Of a stretch of DNA of 25,447 nt, positions 1 through 6,993 are shown in pieces. The position numbers were made by a program, and so were the translations under genes. The notes under the pieces were generated by a model. The model ran no database searches, was not told the origin of the DNA, and was given only the letters and a program-made list of their open reading frames with translations. Where the stretch lies: the NCBI GenBank assembly GCA_035546175.1, contig DASZWW010000432.1:1-25447 (forward strand), read 5' to 3'. Position 1 is the first letter of the stretch, and each line of letters begins with the position of its first letter. The DNA comes from DASZFV01 sp035546175. Lineage in GTDB: Bacteria > Myxococcota_A > Polyangia > Fen-1088.

Positions 1-1587
1 GGGCTCCGCCGGCCCGAGCGCGCGCGCCTCGGCGGCGCGCGTGATGGCGGCCGCGAGCGGGTGCTCGCTGCGGCGCTCGAGGCTCGCGGCGAGCCGCACG
101 AGCTCGGCCTCCGCCAGCGCGCCCGTGGGGACCACGGAGACGACGGCGGGCCGGCCCGCGGTGAGCGTGCCCGTCTTGTCGACCACGAGCGTGTCCGCGC
201 GCGCGAGCGCCTCGAGGGCCTCGGCGTTGCGGAAGAGCACGCCCAGCGCCGCGCCGCGGCCCGTCGCCACCATGATCGACATGGGCGTGGCCAGGCCGAG
301 CGCGCACGGACAGGCGATGATCAGCACGGCCACGGCGTTGACGAGGGCGTGCGCCAGGCGCGGCGCGGGGCCGACGGCCGCCCAGATGGCGAACGTCGCC
401 GCCGCGACGGCCACCACCGCGGGCACGAAGACGGTGGCCGCGGCGTCGGCGGCGCGCTGGACGGGCGCGCGGCTCCGCTGCGCCTCGCCCACGAGCGCGA
501 CGATGCGCGCGAGCACCGTCTCGGCCCCGACGCGCTCGGCGCGCATGACGAACGCGCCCGCGCCGTTGACGGTCGCGCCCACGAGGCGGTCGCCCGGCCC
601 CTTGGGGACGGGGCGGGGCTCGCCCGTGAGCATCGACTCGTCGACGGCGCCCTCGCCGTCGAGCACGACGCCGTCGACGGGGATCGTCTCGCCGGGACGC
701 ACGCGCAGCCGATCGCCGACGGCCACCGCGGCGAGGTCGACGTCCTCCTCGGCCCCGCCATCGACGTCGCGGACGCGTCGGGCGCGCTTGGGCGCGAGGT
801 CGAGCAGCGCGCGCAGGGCGTGCCCCGTGCGCGCGCGGGCGCGGAGCTCGAGCACCTGGCCGAGCAGGACGAGGGTGACGATGGCGGCCGCCGCCTCGAA
901 GTACACGCCGACGTGGCCCGTCTCGTCGCGGAAGGACGCCGGGAACGCGCCGGGCAGCGCCGTGGCGACGACACTGTCCAGGTACGCGACGCCCACGCCG
1001 AGGCCGATGAGCGTGAACATGTTGAGGTGGCGGGTGGCGAGCGAGCGGGCCGCGCGCACGAAGAAGGGCGAGCCGCCCCAGAGGACGACGGGCGTGGCCA
1101 GCAGCAGCTCGAGCCACGGCCGCCAGGGCGCGTGGGCGAGCGCCCCGGCGCCCGGCAGCATGTGCGCCATGGCGATGGCCACGAGCGGCGCCGTGAGCGC
1201 GGCGCTCGCGGCGAGGCGCCTCGTCATGTCACCGAGCTCGGGGCTCTCCGCGCTCGCGCCCGCGCGCGGCTCGAGGGCCATGCCGCAGAGCGGGCAGTCG
1301 CCGGGCGCGTCGCGCACGATCTCGGGGTGCATCGGGCAGGTCCACGACGAGGCGCGCTCCGGCGCCGTCACGGGCCGCGGCGCGAGGAACGCGCGCGGCC
1401 CCGCGACGAACCGCCGCCGGCACCCGTCGCAGCAGAAGACGTGGTCCTCGCCCTCGAACGTGGCCCGCAGCGGCCCGTCCGCGGGCACCATCATCCCGCA
1501 CACCGGATCCTTCGCCAGGACCGTCGGAGCGACGCGCAGGCGCAGCCCGGGACGGGGCGGCGGCTTCGGGTTTTCCTCGCGGTCCAT
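1..1587 (-). CDS. copA: Copper-type P1B ATPase, C-terminus beyond window edge
   Basis: This is a heavy-metal-transporting P-type ATPase of the inner membrane that probably exports Cu(I)/Ag(I). The visible 529 residues begin at an ATG directly preceded by an in-frame TAA. A YHS-type Cys cluster lies at about 26-68 (KDPVCGMMV, then CCDGC). A heavy-metal-binding domain follows at about 82-107 (TCPMHPEI and CPLCGMALEP). There are hydrophobic segments, the actuator TGEP motif at 321-324, the membrane metal site C426-P427-C428, the phosphorylated Asp in DKTGT at D470, and the SEHP motif (H509-P510). There is no GMxCxxC ferredoxin-like HMA domain; the YHS and HMBD modules replace it. The rest of the N and P domains and the last two membrane helices lie outside the window. 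It diverges from the FKBP gene with about 40 bp between starts. CPC ATPases can also move Zn/Cd, but the HMBD/YHS pair favours copper or silver. Confidence 0.93.
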   Translation of the reverse strand, partial: MDREENPKPPPRPGLRLRVAPTVLAKDPVCGMMVPADGPLRATFEGEDHVFCCDGCRRRFVAGPRAFLAPRPVTAPERASSWTCPMHPEIVRDAPGDCPLCGMALEPRAGASAESPELGDMTRRLAASAALTAPLVAIAMAHMLPGAGALAHAPWRPWLELLLATPVVLWGGSPFFVRAARSLATRHLNMFTLIGLGVGVAYLDSVVATALPGAFPASFRDETGHVGVYFEAAAAIVTLVLLGQVLELRARARTGHALRALLDLAPKRARRVRDVDGGAEEDVDLAAVAVGDRLRVRPGETIPVDGVVLDGEGAVDESMLTGEPRPVPKGPGDRLVGATVNGAGAFVMRAERVGAETVLARIVALVGEAQRSRAPVQRAADAAATVFVPAVVAVAAATFAIWAAVGPAPRLAHALVNAVAVLIIACPCALGLATPMSIMVATGRGAALGVLFRNAEALEALARADTLVVDKTGTLTAGRPAVVSVVPTGALAEAELVRLAASLERRSEHPLAAAITRAAEARALGPAEP

Positions 1588-1627
1588 TTAGGAGTAAAGA
1601 ATGTGTCACTTTCCCACGGAGGTCTCC

Positions 1628-2071
1628 ATGTCCCTCGCGCGTCCGCTCGCCGCCCTCACCGTCCTCGTCATGCTGATGTCCGCCTCCGCCCGCGTCGGCG
1701 CCGCCGACGGCCCCTCGAAGACGACGGGCAAGGGCACGAAGACCGCCTCGGGGCTGCAGTACTGGGACCTCAAGAAGGGCACGGGCCCCGTGGCGAAGGC
1801 CGGCCAGACCGTGAAGGTCCACTACACGGGCTGGCTCACCGACGGCAAGAAGTTCGACAGCTCGGTCGACCGCAACGAGCCCTTCGAGTTCAAGCTCGGC
1901 GCGGGCATGGTCATCAAGGGCTGGGACGAGGGCGTGGCCGGCATGAAGGTGGGCGGCAAGCGCCAGCTCCGCATCCCGCCGGACCTCGGCTACGGCGCGC
2001 GCGGCGCGGGCGGGGCCATCCCGCCGAACGCGACGCTCGTGTTCGACGTCGAGCTGCTCGGCGTGAGCTGA
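1628..2071 (+). CDS. Exported FKBP-type peptidyl-prolyl cis-trans isomerase
   Basis: This is a 147-residue FKBP-family prolyl isomerase that probably helps fold exported proteins. Residues 1-26 form a signal peptide (MSLARPLAALTVLVMLMSASARVGA), so the enzyme should act in the periplasm. A single FKBP domain fills about 42-146. The expected pocket residues are visible in VHYTGWL, KKFDSS, VIKGWDEG, YGARG and FDVELL. The chosen ATG has GGAGG five bases upstream and starts exactly at the signal peptide. An in-frame ATG at 1601 also has an AGGAG but would add nine residues in front of the signal peptide. It lacks the N-terminal dimerisation domain of FkpA/Mip, so it is a minimal FKBP. RMD1-family coding follows 25 bp downstream, possibly in one transcript. 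Confidence 0.95.
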   Translation: MSLARPLAALTVLVMLMSASARVGAADGPSKTTGKGTKTASGLQYWDLKKGTGPVAKAGQTVKVHYTGWLTDGKKFDSSVDRNEPFEFKLGAGMVIKGWDEGVAGMKVGGKRQLRIPPDLGYGARGAGGAIPPNATLVFDVELLGVS

Positions 2072-2096
2072 TCCCGCGCACGCCGCGGAGCGCGTC

Positions 2097-2879
2097 GTGG
2101 CCGGCCCCCTCCACACCTTTCACGTCCTCGCCTTCGTCGAGAACTTCTCGCTCAAGGACCTGGCGGCGAAGTACCCGGAGGCGAAGCGGGCCCTCCACCA
2201 GCTCTGGTTCCCGGCGGCGGCGGGCGGCTCCGTCTACCTCTTCGCCTCGGGGACGGTGGTCTTCCACGACGTAGGGCAGGCGGGGCGCGAGGGGGAGGTG
2301 CTGCGCCTCCGCCGCGCGCTCCCGAACCTGTCCGAGTCGCAGGTCGTCACGGACGAGTTCTCCGTGCAGGAGGTCGAGGGCGCGCGGCCCGACATCAAGG
2401 ACGGCGTGCTCGTCCTCGACGAGCTCACGCCCGAGCGCGCCGACGTCGTGGCCTTCACCTTCGCGCAGAGCGCCGCGATGGAGTACTACGAGCGCATCGT
2501 CGACCAGATGTTCACGGAGACGGACCGCCTCGTCGAGCGCCTCGAGAAGGTGGGGACGATGCCGGTCTTCACGCGCAAGCTCCACAAGTTCATCGGCGCC
2601 GCCATCGGCACGCGCAGCGAGGTGCTCTCGGTGCTGCACCTCTTCGACAAGCCCGACGCCGCCTGGGACGACCCGGGCGCCGAGAAGGTCTACCAGGAGC
2701 TGCGCGCCGAGTTCGACCTCGTCGATCGCCACCAGGCGCTCGAGCTCAAGCTGCGCAGCGTGCAGGACGCCCTCGAGCTCGTGACCGACATCGCCCGCGA
2801 CAAGCGCCTCGTGTCCCTCGAGGTCTCGATCGTCCTCCTCATCCTCCTCGAGATCGTCCTCAGCCTCCTGCGCCACTGA
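2097..2879 (+). CDS. RMD1/DUF155 (YagE) family membrane-anchored protein
   Basis: This 260-residue protein has the RMD1/DUF155 layout. A soluble mixed N-terminal domain contains LYLFASGTVVFHDV-like strands (about residues 40-60). A long helical region follows with AMEYYERIVDQMFTETDRLVERL (about 128-150). A C-terminal hydrophobic helix at about 237-256 (LVSLEVSIVLLILLEIVL) is followed by only a few residues, as in a tail anchor. In eukaryotes the family includes yeast RMD1 and mitochondrial RMND1; the bacterial role is unknown. The GTG start has GGAG six bases upstream. It follows the FKBP gene by 25 bp and may be cotranscribed. It converges on the sigma-factor gene, with 24 bp between stops. 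Confidence 0.88.
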   Translation: MAGPLHTFHVLAFVENFSLKDLAAKYPEAKRALHQLWFPAAAGGSVYLFASGTVVFHDVGQAGREGEVLRLRRALPNLSESQVVTDEFSVQEVEGARPDIKDGVLVLDELTPERADVVAFTFAQSAAMEYYERIVDQMFTETDRLVERLEKVGTMPVFTRKLHKFIGAAIGTRSEVLSVLHLFDKPDAAWDDPGAEKVYQELRAEFDLVDRHQALELKLRSVQDALELVTDIARDKRLVSLEVSIVLLILLEIVLSLLRH

Positions 2880-2903
2880 CGGGGCGAGGGGACGGGGTGA
2901 AGG

Positions 2904-4193
2904 TCAGCTCAGCGCCGCCGCGCGGCCGAGCAGCAGGGCCTTCTCGCGCTCGTTGCGCGTCATCGCCGCCGCGCGCTCGAGCTCGGCCCGCGCCTCCTGC
3001 GCGCGCCCGAGCTTGGCCAGCAGGTCGCCGCGCACGCTCGGCAGCAGGTGGTAGCCCGCGAGCCTGCCCTCCGCGACGAGGGCGTCGACGAGCACGAGGC
3101 CGGCCGCCGGGCCCGAGGCCATCGACACGGCGACGGCGCGGTTGAGGGCGACGACGGGGGAGGGCGTGACGCGCTGGAGCAGCTCGTAGAGCCCCACGAT
3201 GCGCGGCCAGTCGGTCTCGGCGGCCGTCGCGGCGCGCGCGTGGCACGAGGCGATCGCCGCCTGCAGGACGTAGGGGCCGGGCGGCGCCCCGAGCGCCGTC
3301 GCGCGGTCGAGGGCCGCGAGCCCGCGCCGGATGAGCAGCCGGTCCCACAGGGCCCGGTTCTGGTCGAGCAGCAGGATGGGCGTCCCGTCGGGCGCCGTGC
3401 GCGCCGCCGTGCGCGAGGCCTGGATCTCCATGAGCGCGACGAGGCCGTGCACCTCGGGCTCGCCGGGGGCGAGCTCGGCGAGCACGCGGCCGAGCCGGAG
3501 CGCGTCCTCGCACAGCGCGGGGCGCATCCAGTCGTCGCCCGCCGTCGCCGAGTAGCCCTCGTTGAAGACCAGGTACACGACCTCCAGCACCGAGGCCAGC
3601 CGCGGCGCGAGCTCGGCGCCCCGCGGCACCTCGAACGGCACCTCGGCGTCGGCGAGGGCGCGCTTGGCGCGCACGATGCGCTGGGCGATCGTCGGCTCGG
3701 GCACGACGAAGGCCCGCGCGATCTCGTCCGTCGTCAGGCCGCCCAGCAGGCGCAGCGTGAGGGCGACGCGCGCCTCCGTCGAGAGCACGGGGTGGCACGC
3801 CGTGAACACGAGCCGGAGCAGGTCGTCGCCGATGTCGTCGTCCACGGCCGCCTCGATCTCCGCGGCGCCCGTCGCCTCGCGGGCGTCGACCTCGCGCCCC
3901 AGCTCCTCGTGCTTGCGCGCCGCCATCTTCGCCTGGCGCAGGCGGTCCACGGCGCGGTTCTTCGCGCTGGTCATGAGCCACGCGCCCGGGTTGTCGGGCA
4001 CGCCCGTCTCGGGCCAGCGCTCGAGGGCCGTCACGAGCGCGTCCTGCGCAAGCTCCTCGGCCAGGCCGACGTCGCGGACCATCCGTGCCAGCCCCGCGAT
4101 GAGGCGCGGCGACTCGATGCGCCACACGGCGTCTATCGCTCGGCGCGTCGCTTCGTCCTTCGCCGACGCCTTCGTGGACCCCTTCGTGGACAC
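2904..4193 (-). CDS. ECF sigma factor, ECF42-like, with long C-terminal extension
   Basis: This 429-residue protein is an RNA polymerase sigma factor of the ECF class that should direct transcription of its own regulon. Region 2 lies at about 25-92 (RLIAGLARMVRDVGLAEELAQDALVTALE, then PGAWLMTSAKNRAVDRLR). Region 4 lies at about 130-180 (LTLRLLGGLTTDEIARAF, then TIAQRIVRAKRAL). A roughly 240-residue helical C-terminal part contains LVFNEGYSAT, LLLDQNRALWDR and ALNRAVAVSM, typical of ECF42. Members of that group usually have no anti-sigma factor and sit beside a DGPF/YCII gene, exactly as here. The start is a GTG; the frame is open far upstream, so the true start is uncertain, but it must precede the conserved AVWRIES. 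Its first codons lie in a 12-bp tandem repeat. Confidence 0.92.
   Translation of the reverse strand: MSTKGSTKASAKDEATRRAIDAVWRIESPRLIAGLARMVRDVGLAEELAQDALVTALERWPETGVPDNPGAWLMTSAKNRAVDRLRQAKMAARKHEELGREVDAREATGAAEIEAAVDDDIGDDLLRLVFTACHPVLSTEARVALTLRLLGGLTTDEIARAFVVPEPTIAQRIVRAKRALADAEVPFEVPRGAELAPRLASVLEVVYLVFNEGYSATAGDDWMRPALCEDALRLGRVLAELAPGEPEVHGLVALMEIQASRTAARTAPDGTPILLLDQNRALWDRLLIRRGLAALDRATALGAPPGPYVLQAAIASCHARAATAAETDWPRIVGLYELLQRVTPSPVVALNRAVAVSMASGPAAGLVLVDALVAEGRLAGYHLLPSVRGDLLAKLGRAQEARAELERAAAMTRNEREKALLLGRAAALS
4156..4191 (-). repeat. Three 12-bp tandem units at the sigma-factor start
   Basis: Read on the minus strand, the units are GTCCACGAAGGG, GTCCACGAAGGC and GTCGGCGAAGGA, immediately inside the proposed GTG start. 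They encode the low-complexity STKGSTKASAKD N-terminus. Twelve-base units keep frame, so copy-number change would only lengthen or shorten the tail. Each unit also carries AAGG, which resembles a ribosome binding site. Confidence 0.7.
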
Positions 4194-4249
4194 GCCTCCA
4201 TCAGACCACGCCCGCGCGCCCGTGCAAGGCGCGCGAGCGTGGGCCGCGC

Positions 4250-4684
4250 TCACGAGCGCGTGGCCTTCTCGACGCGCTCGATGGTCGCCCGCACGGCGGG
4301 GCTGTCCGCGGCCCTCTGGACGTCGGCCGGGAAGTCCGTCAGCTCGAAGATCTGCCGCAGCTCGATCTTGCGCGCGTCGCGCGACGGGACGCGCTTGGCC
4401 CACTCGATGGCCTCCTCGCGCGACTTCACCTGGATGATCCAGTAGCCGCCGAGGACCTCCTTCGTCTCCGTGAAGGGTCCGTCCGTGACGGACGGCTTGC
4501 CGGCCTTGTCCCAGGTGATGCGCGCGCCCTTCGACGACGGGTGCAGCCCGTCGAGCGCCAGCAGCACGCCCGCCTTCGCGAGCTGCTCGTTGTACTTCAT
4601 CATCTCCCCGACGAGGTCGGCCTCCGGCATGGCGCCCTGCTCGGCCTTCTCGCTCGGGTACATCAGCATCAAGAACCGCATCAT
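4250..4684 (-). CDS. YCII-related DGPF-domain protein
   Basis: This is a 144-residue DGPF/YCII-family protein, a ferredoxin-like alpha/beta fold whose biochemical role is mostly unknown. The N-terminus MMRFLMLMYPSEKAE and the diagnostic DGPF at 68-71, within TDGPFTETKEVLGGYWII, match the family closely. ATG-ATG starts lie behind AGGAG. It is the first gene of a two-gene minus-strand unit, with 56 bp before the ECF42-like sigma gene. In genomes with ECF42 factors the DGPF gene is commonly both the neighbour and the target of the sigma factor, so a positive loop is likely. I did not find a convincing ECF promoter pair upstream. Confidence 0.93.
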   Translation of the reverse strand: MMRFLMLMYPSEKAEQGAMPEADLVGEMMKYNEQLAKAGVLLALDGLHPSSKGARITWDKAGKPSVTDGPFTETKEVLGGYWIIQVKSREEAIEWAKRVPSRDARKIELRQIFELTDFPADVQRAADSPAVRATIERVEKATRS

Positions 4685-4750
4685 CGCTCTCCTGGTTGGG
4701 GTCTCGTTCCAGCCTCTGACACCGCGACGAACGGCCGGCCTCGGAATCGA

Positions 4751-4779
4751 CGCGGCCGGCGAAAAAAGTGGCGGCCGCG
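4751..4779. repeat. Perfect 8-bp inverted repeat around an A6 tract
   Basis: CGCGGCCG (4751-4758) and CGGCCGCG (4772-4779) are exact reverse complements. The 13-bp spacer carries six consecutive A. The site lies in the 154-bp divergent region between the DGPF gene and the esterase gene. It could be an operator or the edge of a promoter. In such GC-rich DNA short GC palindromes also occur by chance. Confidence 0.45.
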
Positions 4780-4826
4780 CCGACGAGGGTCAACGCCGCG
4801 TTTTCCTTGGACGGGCGGGGCGATGA

Positions 4827-4838
4827 TACCGTGCGCCC
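4827..4838 (+). promoter_or_regulatory. -10-like TACCGT six bases before the esterase start
   Basis: TACCGT (4827-4832) matches the TANNNT form of a -10 element. It is followed by six bases and then the GTG at 4839, with no Shine-Dalgarno sequence. Transcription would start at or next to the start codon, which suggests a leaderless mRNA. Confidence 0.45.
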
Positions 4839-5951
4839 GTGATGCTCCCCTGGCTCGCCGTCCTCGCGTTGACCCTCGCCGTCGAGGCGCCCGCGCCGCC
4901 GCCCGCGGCCGCGCCCGCCGGGCCGCCCTACGTCTCGCCCGAGGTGCGCGCCGATCGCACGGTCACCTTCCGCATCCAGGCGCCGCGGGCCGCCGAGGTG
5001 ACCTTCAACGGCGACTGGCTGGACGGCAAGCCCAGGCTCACCCGGGGAGACCAGGGCCTCTGGAGCGTGACGCTCGGCCCGCTTCCGCCCGGGCTCTTCA
5101 TCTACTCCTTCAACGTCGACGGCGTCGCCACGCCGGACCCCCTCAACCCCGACGTGAAGCTGCGCGCCCGCTCCGCGGGGAGCATCGTCGTCGTGCCGGG
5201 CGACGTGCCCGACGAGTCGGACGCGCGCGACGTCCCGCACGGCACCGTCGAGATCAACTGGCACCGCTCGTCCGTGCTGGGGCAGATGCGCCAGCTGTGG
5301 GTGTACCTGCCGCCCGGCTACGAGAAGGACCGCCGCTCGTACCCGGTCCTCTACCTCCTCCACGGCCGCAACGGCACGGCCGCCGACTGGACCCAGGCCG
5401 GGCTCGTCAACTTCATCATGGACAACCTCATCGCCGGCAAGCGCGCCGTCCCGATGGTCATCGTCATGCCGTGGCTGCACGCGCTGCCCTTCGACGCGCC
5501 GTCCGTCGAGAGCAACGACGCCTTCACCGACTACCTCCTCGAGGACGTCATCCCGCTCGTCGAGCGCCGGTACCGCGTCGCGCGCGACCGCGCCCACCGC
5601 GCCCTCGTCGGCCTGTCGATGGGCGGCGCCGCGACCCTGACGATCGGGCTCAACCACCCCGAGCTCTTCAGCCAGCTCGCCGCCTACAGCACGGGCGCCC
5701 CGCAGGCCGAGCTCGACAAGCGCCTCCGACCGGCGCTGGCGCGCGCCGCGGCGCTCAACGCGCAGCTCCGGCTGCTCTGGCTCGGGTGCGGCAAGCAGGA
5801 CGCCGACCACATCGTCCTCAACGACTGGCTCGCCAAGCTGTTCGGCGAGCACGGCCTCAAGCTCACCTACCGCCCGACGGACGGCGTCCACAACTGGGCC
5901 CTCTGGCGGCGCTACTTCCACGAGACCGCGCCGCTGCTGTTCCGGCCCTGA
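4839..5951 (+). CDS. Exported esterase (PF00756-type) with N-terminal E-set domain
   Basis: This 370-residue serine esterase belongs to the esterase D/feruloyl-esterase-like group. The start region is hydrophobic (MMLPWLAVLALTLAVEA), followed by an Ala/Pro spacer, so it should be exported. Residues about 38-115 look like an immunoglobulin-like E-set/CBM48 module (TVTFRIQAPRAAEVTFNGDW). The alpha/beta hydrolase follows, with LYLLHGRNGTAADW (oxyanion region), the nucleophile in GLSMGG (Ser260), a likely acid at Asp321 or Asp323 in CGKQDAD, and His351 in GVHNW. The family cleaves ester bonds on carbohydrates or siderophores; the substrate here is unknown. GTG at 4839 is preferred over ATG at 4842 because of the -10-like element six bases upstream. 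A pirin gene follows 36 bp later. Confidence 0.92.
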   Translation: MMLPWLAVLALTLAVEAPAPPPAAAPAGPPYVSPEVRADRTVTFRIQAPRAAEVTFNGDWLDGKPRLTRGDQGLWSVTLGPLPPGLFIYSFNVDGVATPDPLNPDVKLRARSAGSIVVVPGDVPDESDARDVPHGTVEINWHRSSVLGQMRQLWVYLPPGYEKDRRSYPVLYLLHGRNGTAADWTQAGLVNFIMDNLIAGKRAVPMVIVMPWLHALPFDAPSVESNDAFTDYLLEDVIPLVERRYRVARDRAHRALVGLSMGGAATLTIGLNHPELFSQLAAYSTGAPQAELDKRLRPALARAAALNAQLRLLWLGCGKQDADHIVLNDWLAKLFGEHGLKLTYRPTDGVHNWALWRRYFHETAPLLFRP

Positions 5952-5975
5952 CTACCGCGAGCCCGGGCGCGGCGC

Positions 5976-5987
5976 TAAGGTCGGCGG
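5976..5987 (+). promoter_or_regulatory. TAAGGT six bases before the pirin start
   Basis: TAAGGT (5976-5981), six bases, then ATG at 5988. This can be read as a TANNNT -10 for a leaderless mRNA. The AAGG inside it is also seven bases from the ATG and could act as a weak ribosome binding site, so the site is ambiguous. Confidence 0.3.
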
Positions 5988-6893
5988 ATGAACGAAGCCG
6001 CCGCGCCGGATCCCGTCGCCGTCGTCCTCGAGCCGCGCGAGCGCGATCTCGGCGACGGGTTCCACGTGCGGCGCGTTCTGCCCTCGGGCCAGCGGCGCGC
6101 CGTGGGGCCGTTCGTCTTCTTCGATCACTTCGGGCCCGTGGCGCTGCTGCCGGGCCACGGGCTCGACGTGCGGCCGCACCCGCACATCAACCTCGCCACC
6201 GTGACCTACCTCTACGAGGGCGAGATCGACCACCGCGACAGCCTGGGCTCGTTCCAGACGATCCGGCCCGGGGACATCAACTGGATGACGGCGGGGCGGG
6301 GCATCGTGCACTCCGAGCGCACGCCGGCGGCGCTGCGCGCGCGCGGCTCGCGCGTGCACGGGCTGCAGCTCTGGGTCGGGCTGCCGCGCGAGCACGAGGA
6401 GGCGCCGCCCGCCTTTCATCACTACGCGGGCGAGCGCTTGCCCCTCGTGCGCTCGTCCGGCGCGGCCGTGCGCGTGCTCGCGGGCGAGGCCTTCGGGGCG
6501 CGCTCGCCCGTCGCGGCGCTGTCGCGGCTCGTGTACCTCGACGTCACCCTGGAGGCGGGCGCCAGCCTCGAGCTGCCCGGCGCGCTCGGCGACCGCGGCG
6601 CCTACGTCATCGAAGGCGACCTCGCCTGCGGCCCGCGCGCCTTCGGCGCGGCCCACATGCTCGTGCTCGCGCGCGGCGACGCGCGGCTCTCCTCCGAGCG
6701 CGGCGCGCGGTTCGTGGTGGTGGGGGGCGAGCCGTTCCCCGAGCCGCGGCACCTGTGGTGGAACTTCGCGTCCAGCTCCGAGGCCCGCATCGACGAGGCG
6801 AAGCGCGACTGGCTCGAGCGGCGCGGCCAGGCGGGGGGCCCGTTCCCCTCCGTCCCGGGCGACGAGACGGAGTTCATCCCCATCCCCGAGTGA
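5988..6893 (+). CDS. Pirin family protein
   Basis: This 301-residue bicupin belongs to the pirin family, metal-binding cytosolic proteins. Some act as quercetin 2,3-dioxygenases and others as cofactors of regulators. The metal-binding set is complete: H64 and H66 in RPHPHINL, and H108 and E110 in GRGIVHSER, with spacing close to that of human pirin. Other hallmarks are FFDHFGP at 44-50, TYLYEGEIDHRDSLG at 73-87 and HGLQLWVGLP. The length is normal for the family and the C-terminal cupin half is present. It follows the esterase by 36 bp on the same strand, with its own possible -10 element, so cotranscription is possible but unproven. The substrate cannot be deduced. Confidence 0.95.
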   Translation: MNEAAAPDPVAVVLEPRERDLGDGFHVRRVLPSGQRRAVGPFVFFDHFGPVALLPGHGLDVRPHPHINLATVTYLYEGEIDHRDSLGSFQTIRPGDINWMTAGRGIVHSERTPAALRARGSRVHGLQLWVGLPREHEEAPPAFHHYAGERLPLVRSSGAAVRVLAGEAFGARSPVAALSRLVYLDVTLEAGASLELPGALGDRGAYVIEGDLACGPRAFGAAHMLVLARGDARLSSERGARFVVVGGEPFPEPRHLWWNFASSSEARIDEAKRDWLERRGQAGGPFPSVPGDETEFIPIPE

Positions 6894-6894
6894 C

Positions 6895-6909
6895 GATCGT
6901 GAAACGATC
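6895..6909. terminator. Hairpin just after the pirin stop
   Basis: GATCGT and ACGATC flank a GAA loop directly after the pirin TGA. A T6 run occurs only about 20 bases later (6929-6934), so this is not a canonical intrinsic terminator, but it is the best candidate for ending the pirin transcript. Confidence 0.35.
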
Positions 6910-6936
6910 ATGACGGGGTGGGTCAGCATTTTTTCA

Positions 6937-6965
6937 CGACCGATTCTCGGTCGGGCAGGTACTAT
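6937..6965 (+). promoter_or_regulatory. Inverted repeat plus -10-like TACTAT before the discoidin gene
   Basis: CGACCGA (6937-6943) and TCGGTCG (6947-6953) form a perfect 7-bp inverted repeat with a TTC loop. TACTAT follows at 6960-6965 as a good -10 element. No matching -35 is visible where expected; the repeat occupies that place, as an activator or repressor site might. Transcription from here would give a short leader containing the AAGGAG of the downstream gene. Confidence 0.45.
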
Positions 6966-6993
6966 CGCCGCCCGTCTCGACAAGGAGCCCGCC

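Noticed and set aside
1601..1627. Upstream ATG 1601 of the FKBP gene
   Set aside because: It has an AGGAG, but the added residues MCHFPTEVS would precede and spoil the signal peptide, and ATG 1628 has a better ribosome binding site.
61..2274. Open frame of 737 codons on the plus strand
   Set aside because: It lies antisense to the copper ATPase, whose motifs are unambiguous, and out of phase with the FKBP gene.
2904..5921. Open frame of 1005 codons on the minus strand
   Set aside because: Only its last 429 codons match a family (the ECF42 sigma factor). The upstream part runs antisense through the DGPF/esterase region and reads as Arg/Ala/Gly-rich shadow translation.
4541..6913. Open frame of 790 codons on the plus strand
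   Set aside because: It is out of phase with the esterase and pirin genes, both of which have intact catalytic or metal motifs; the translation is Arg/Ala low complexity.
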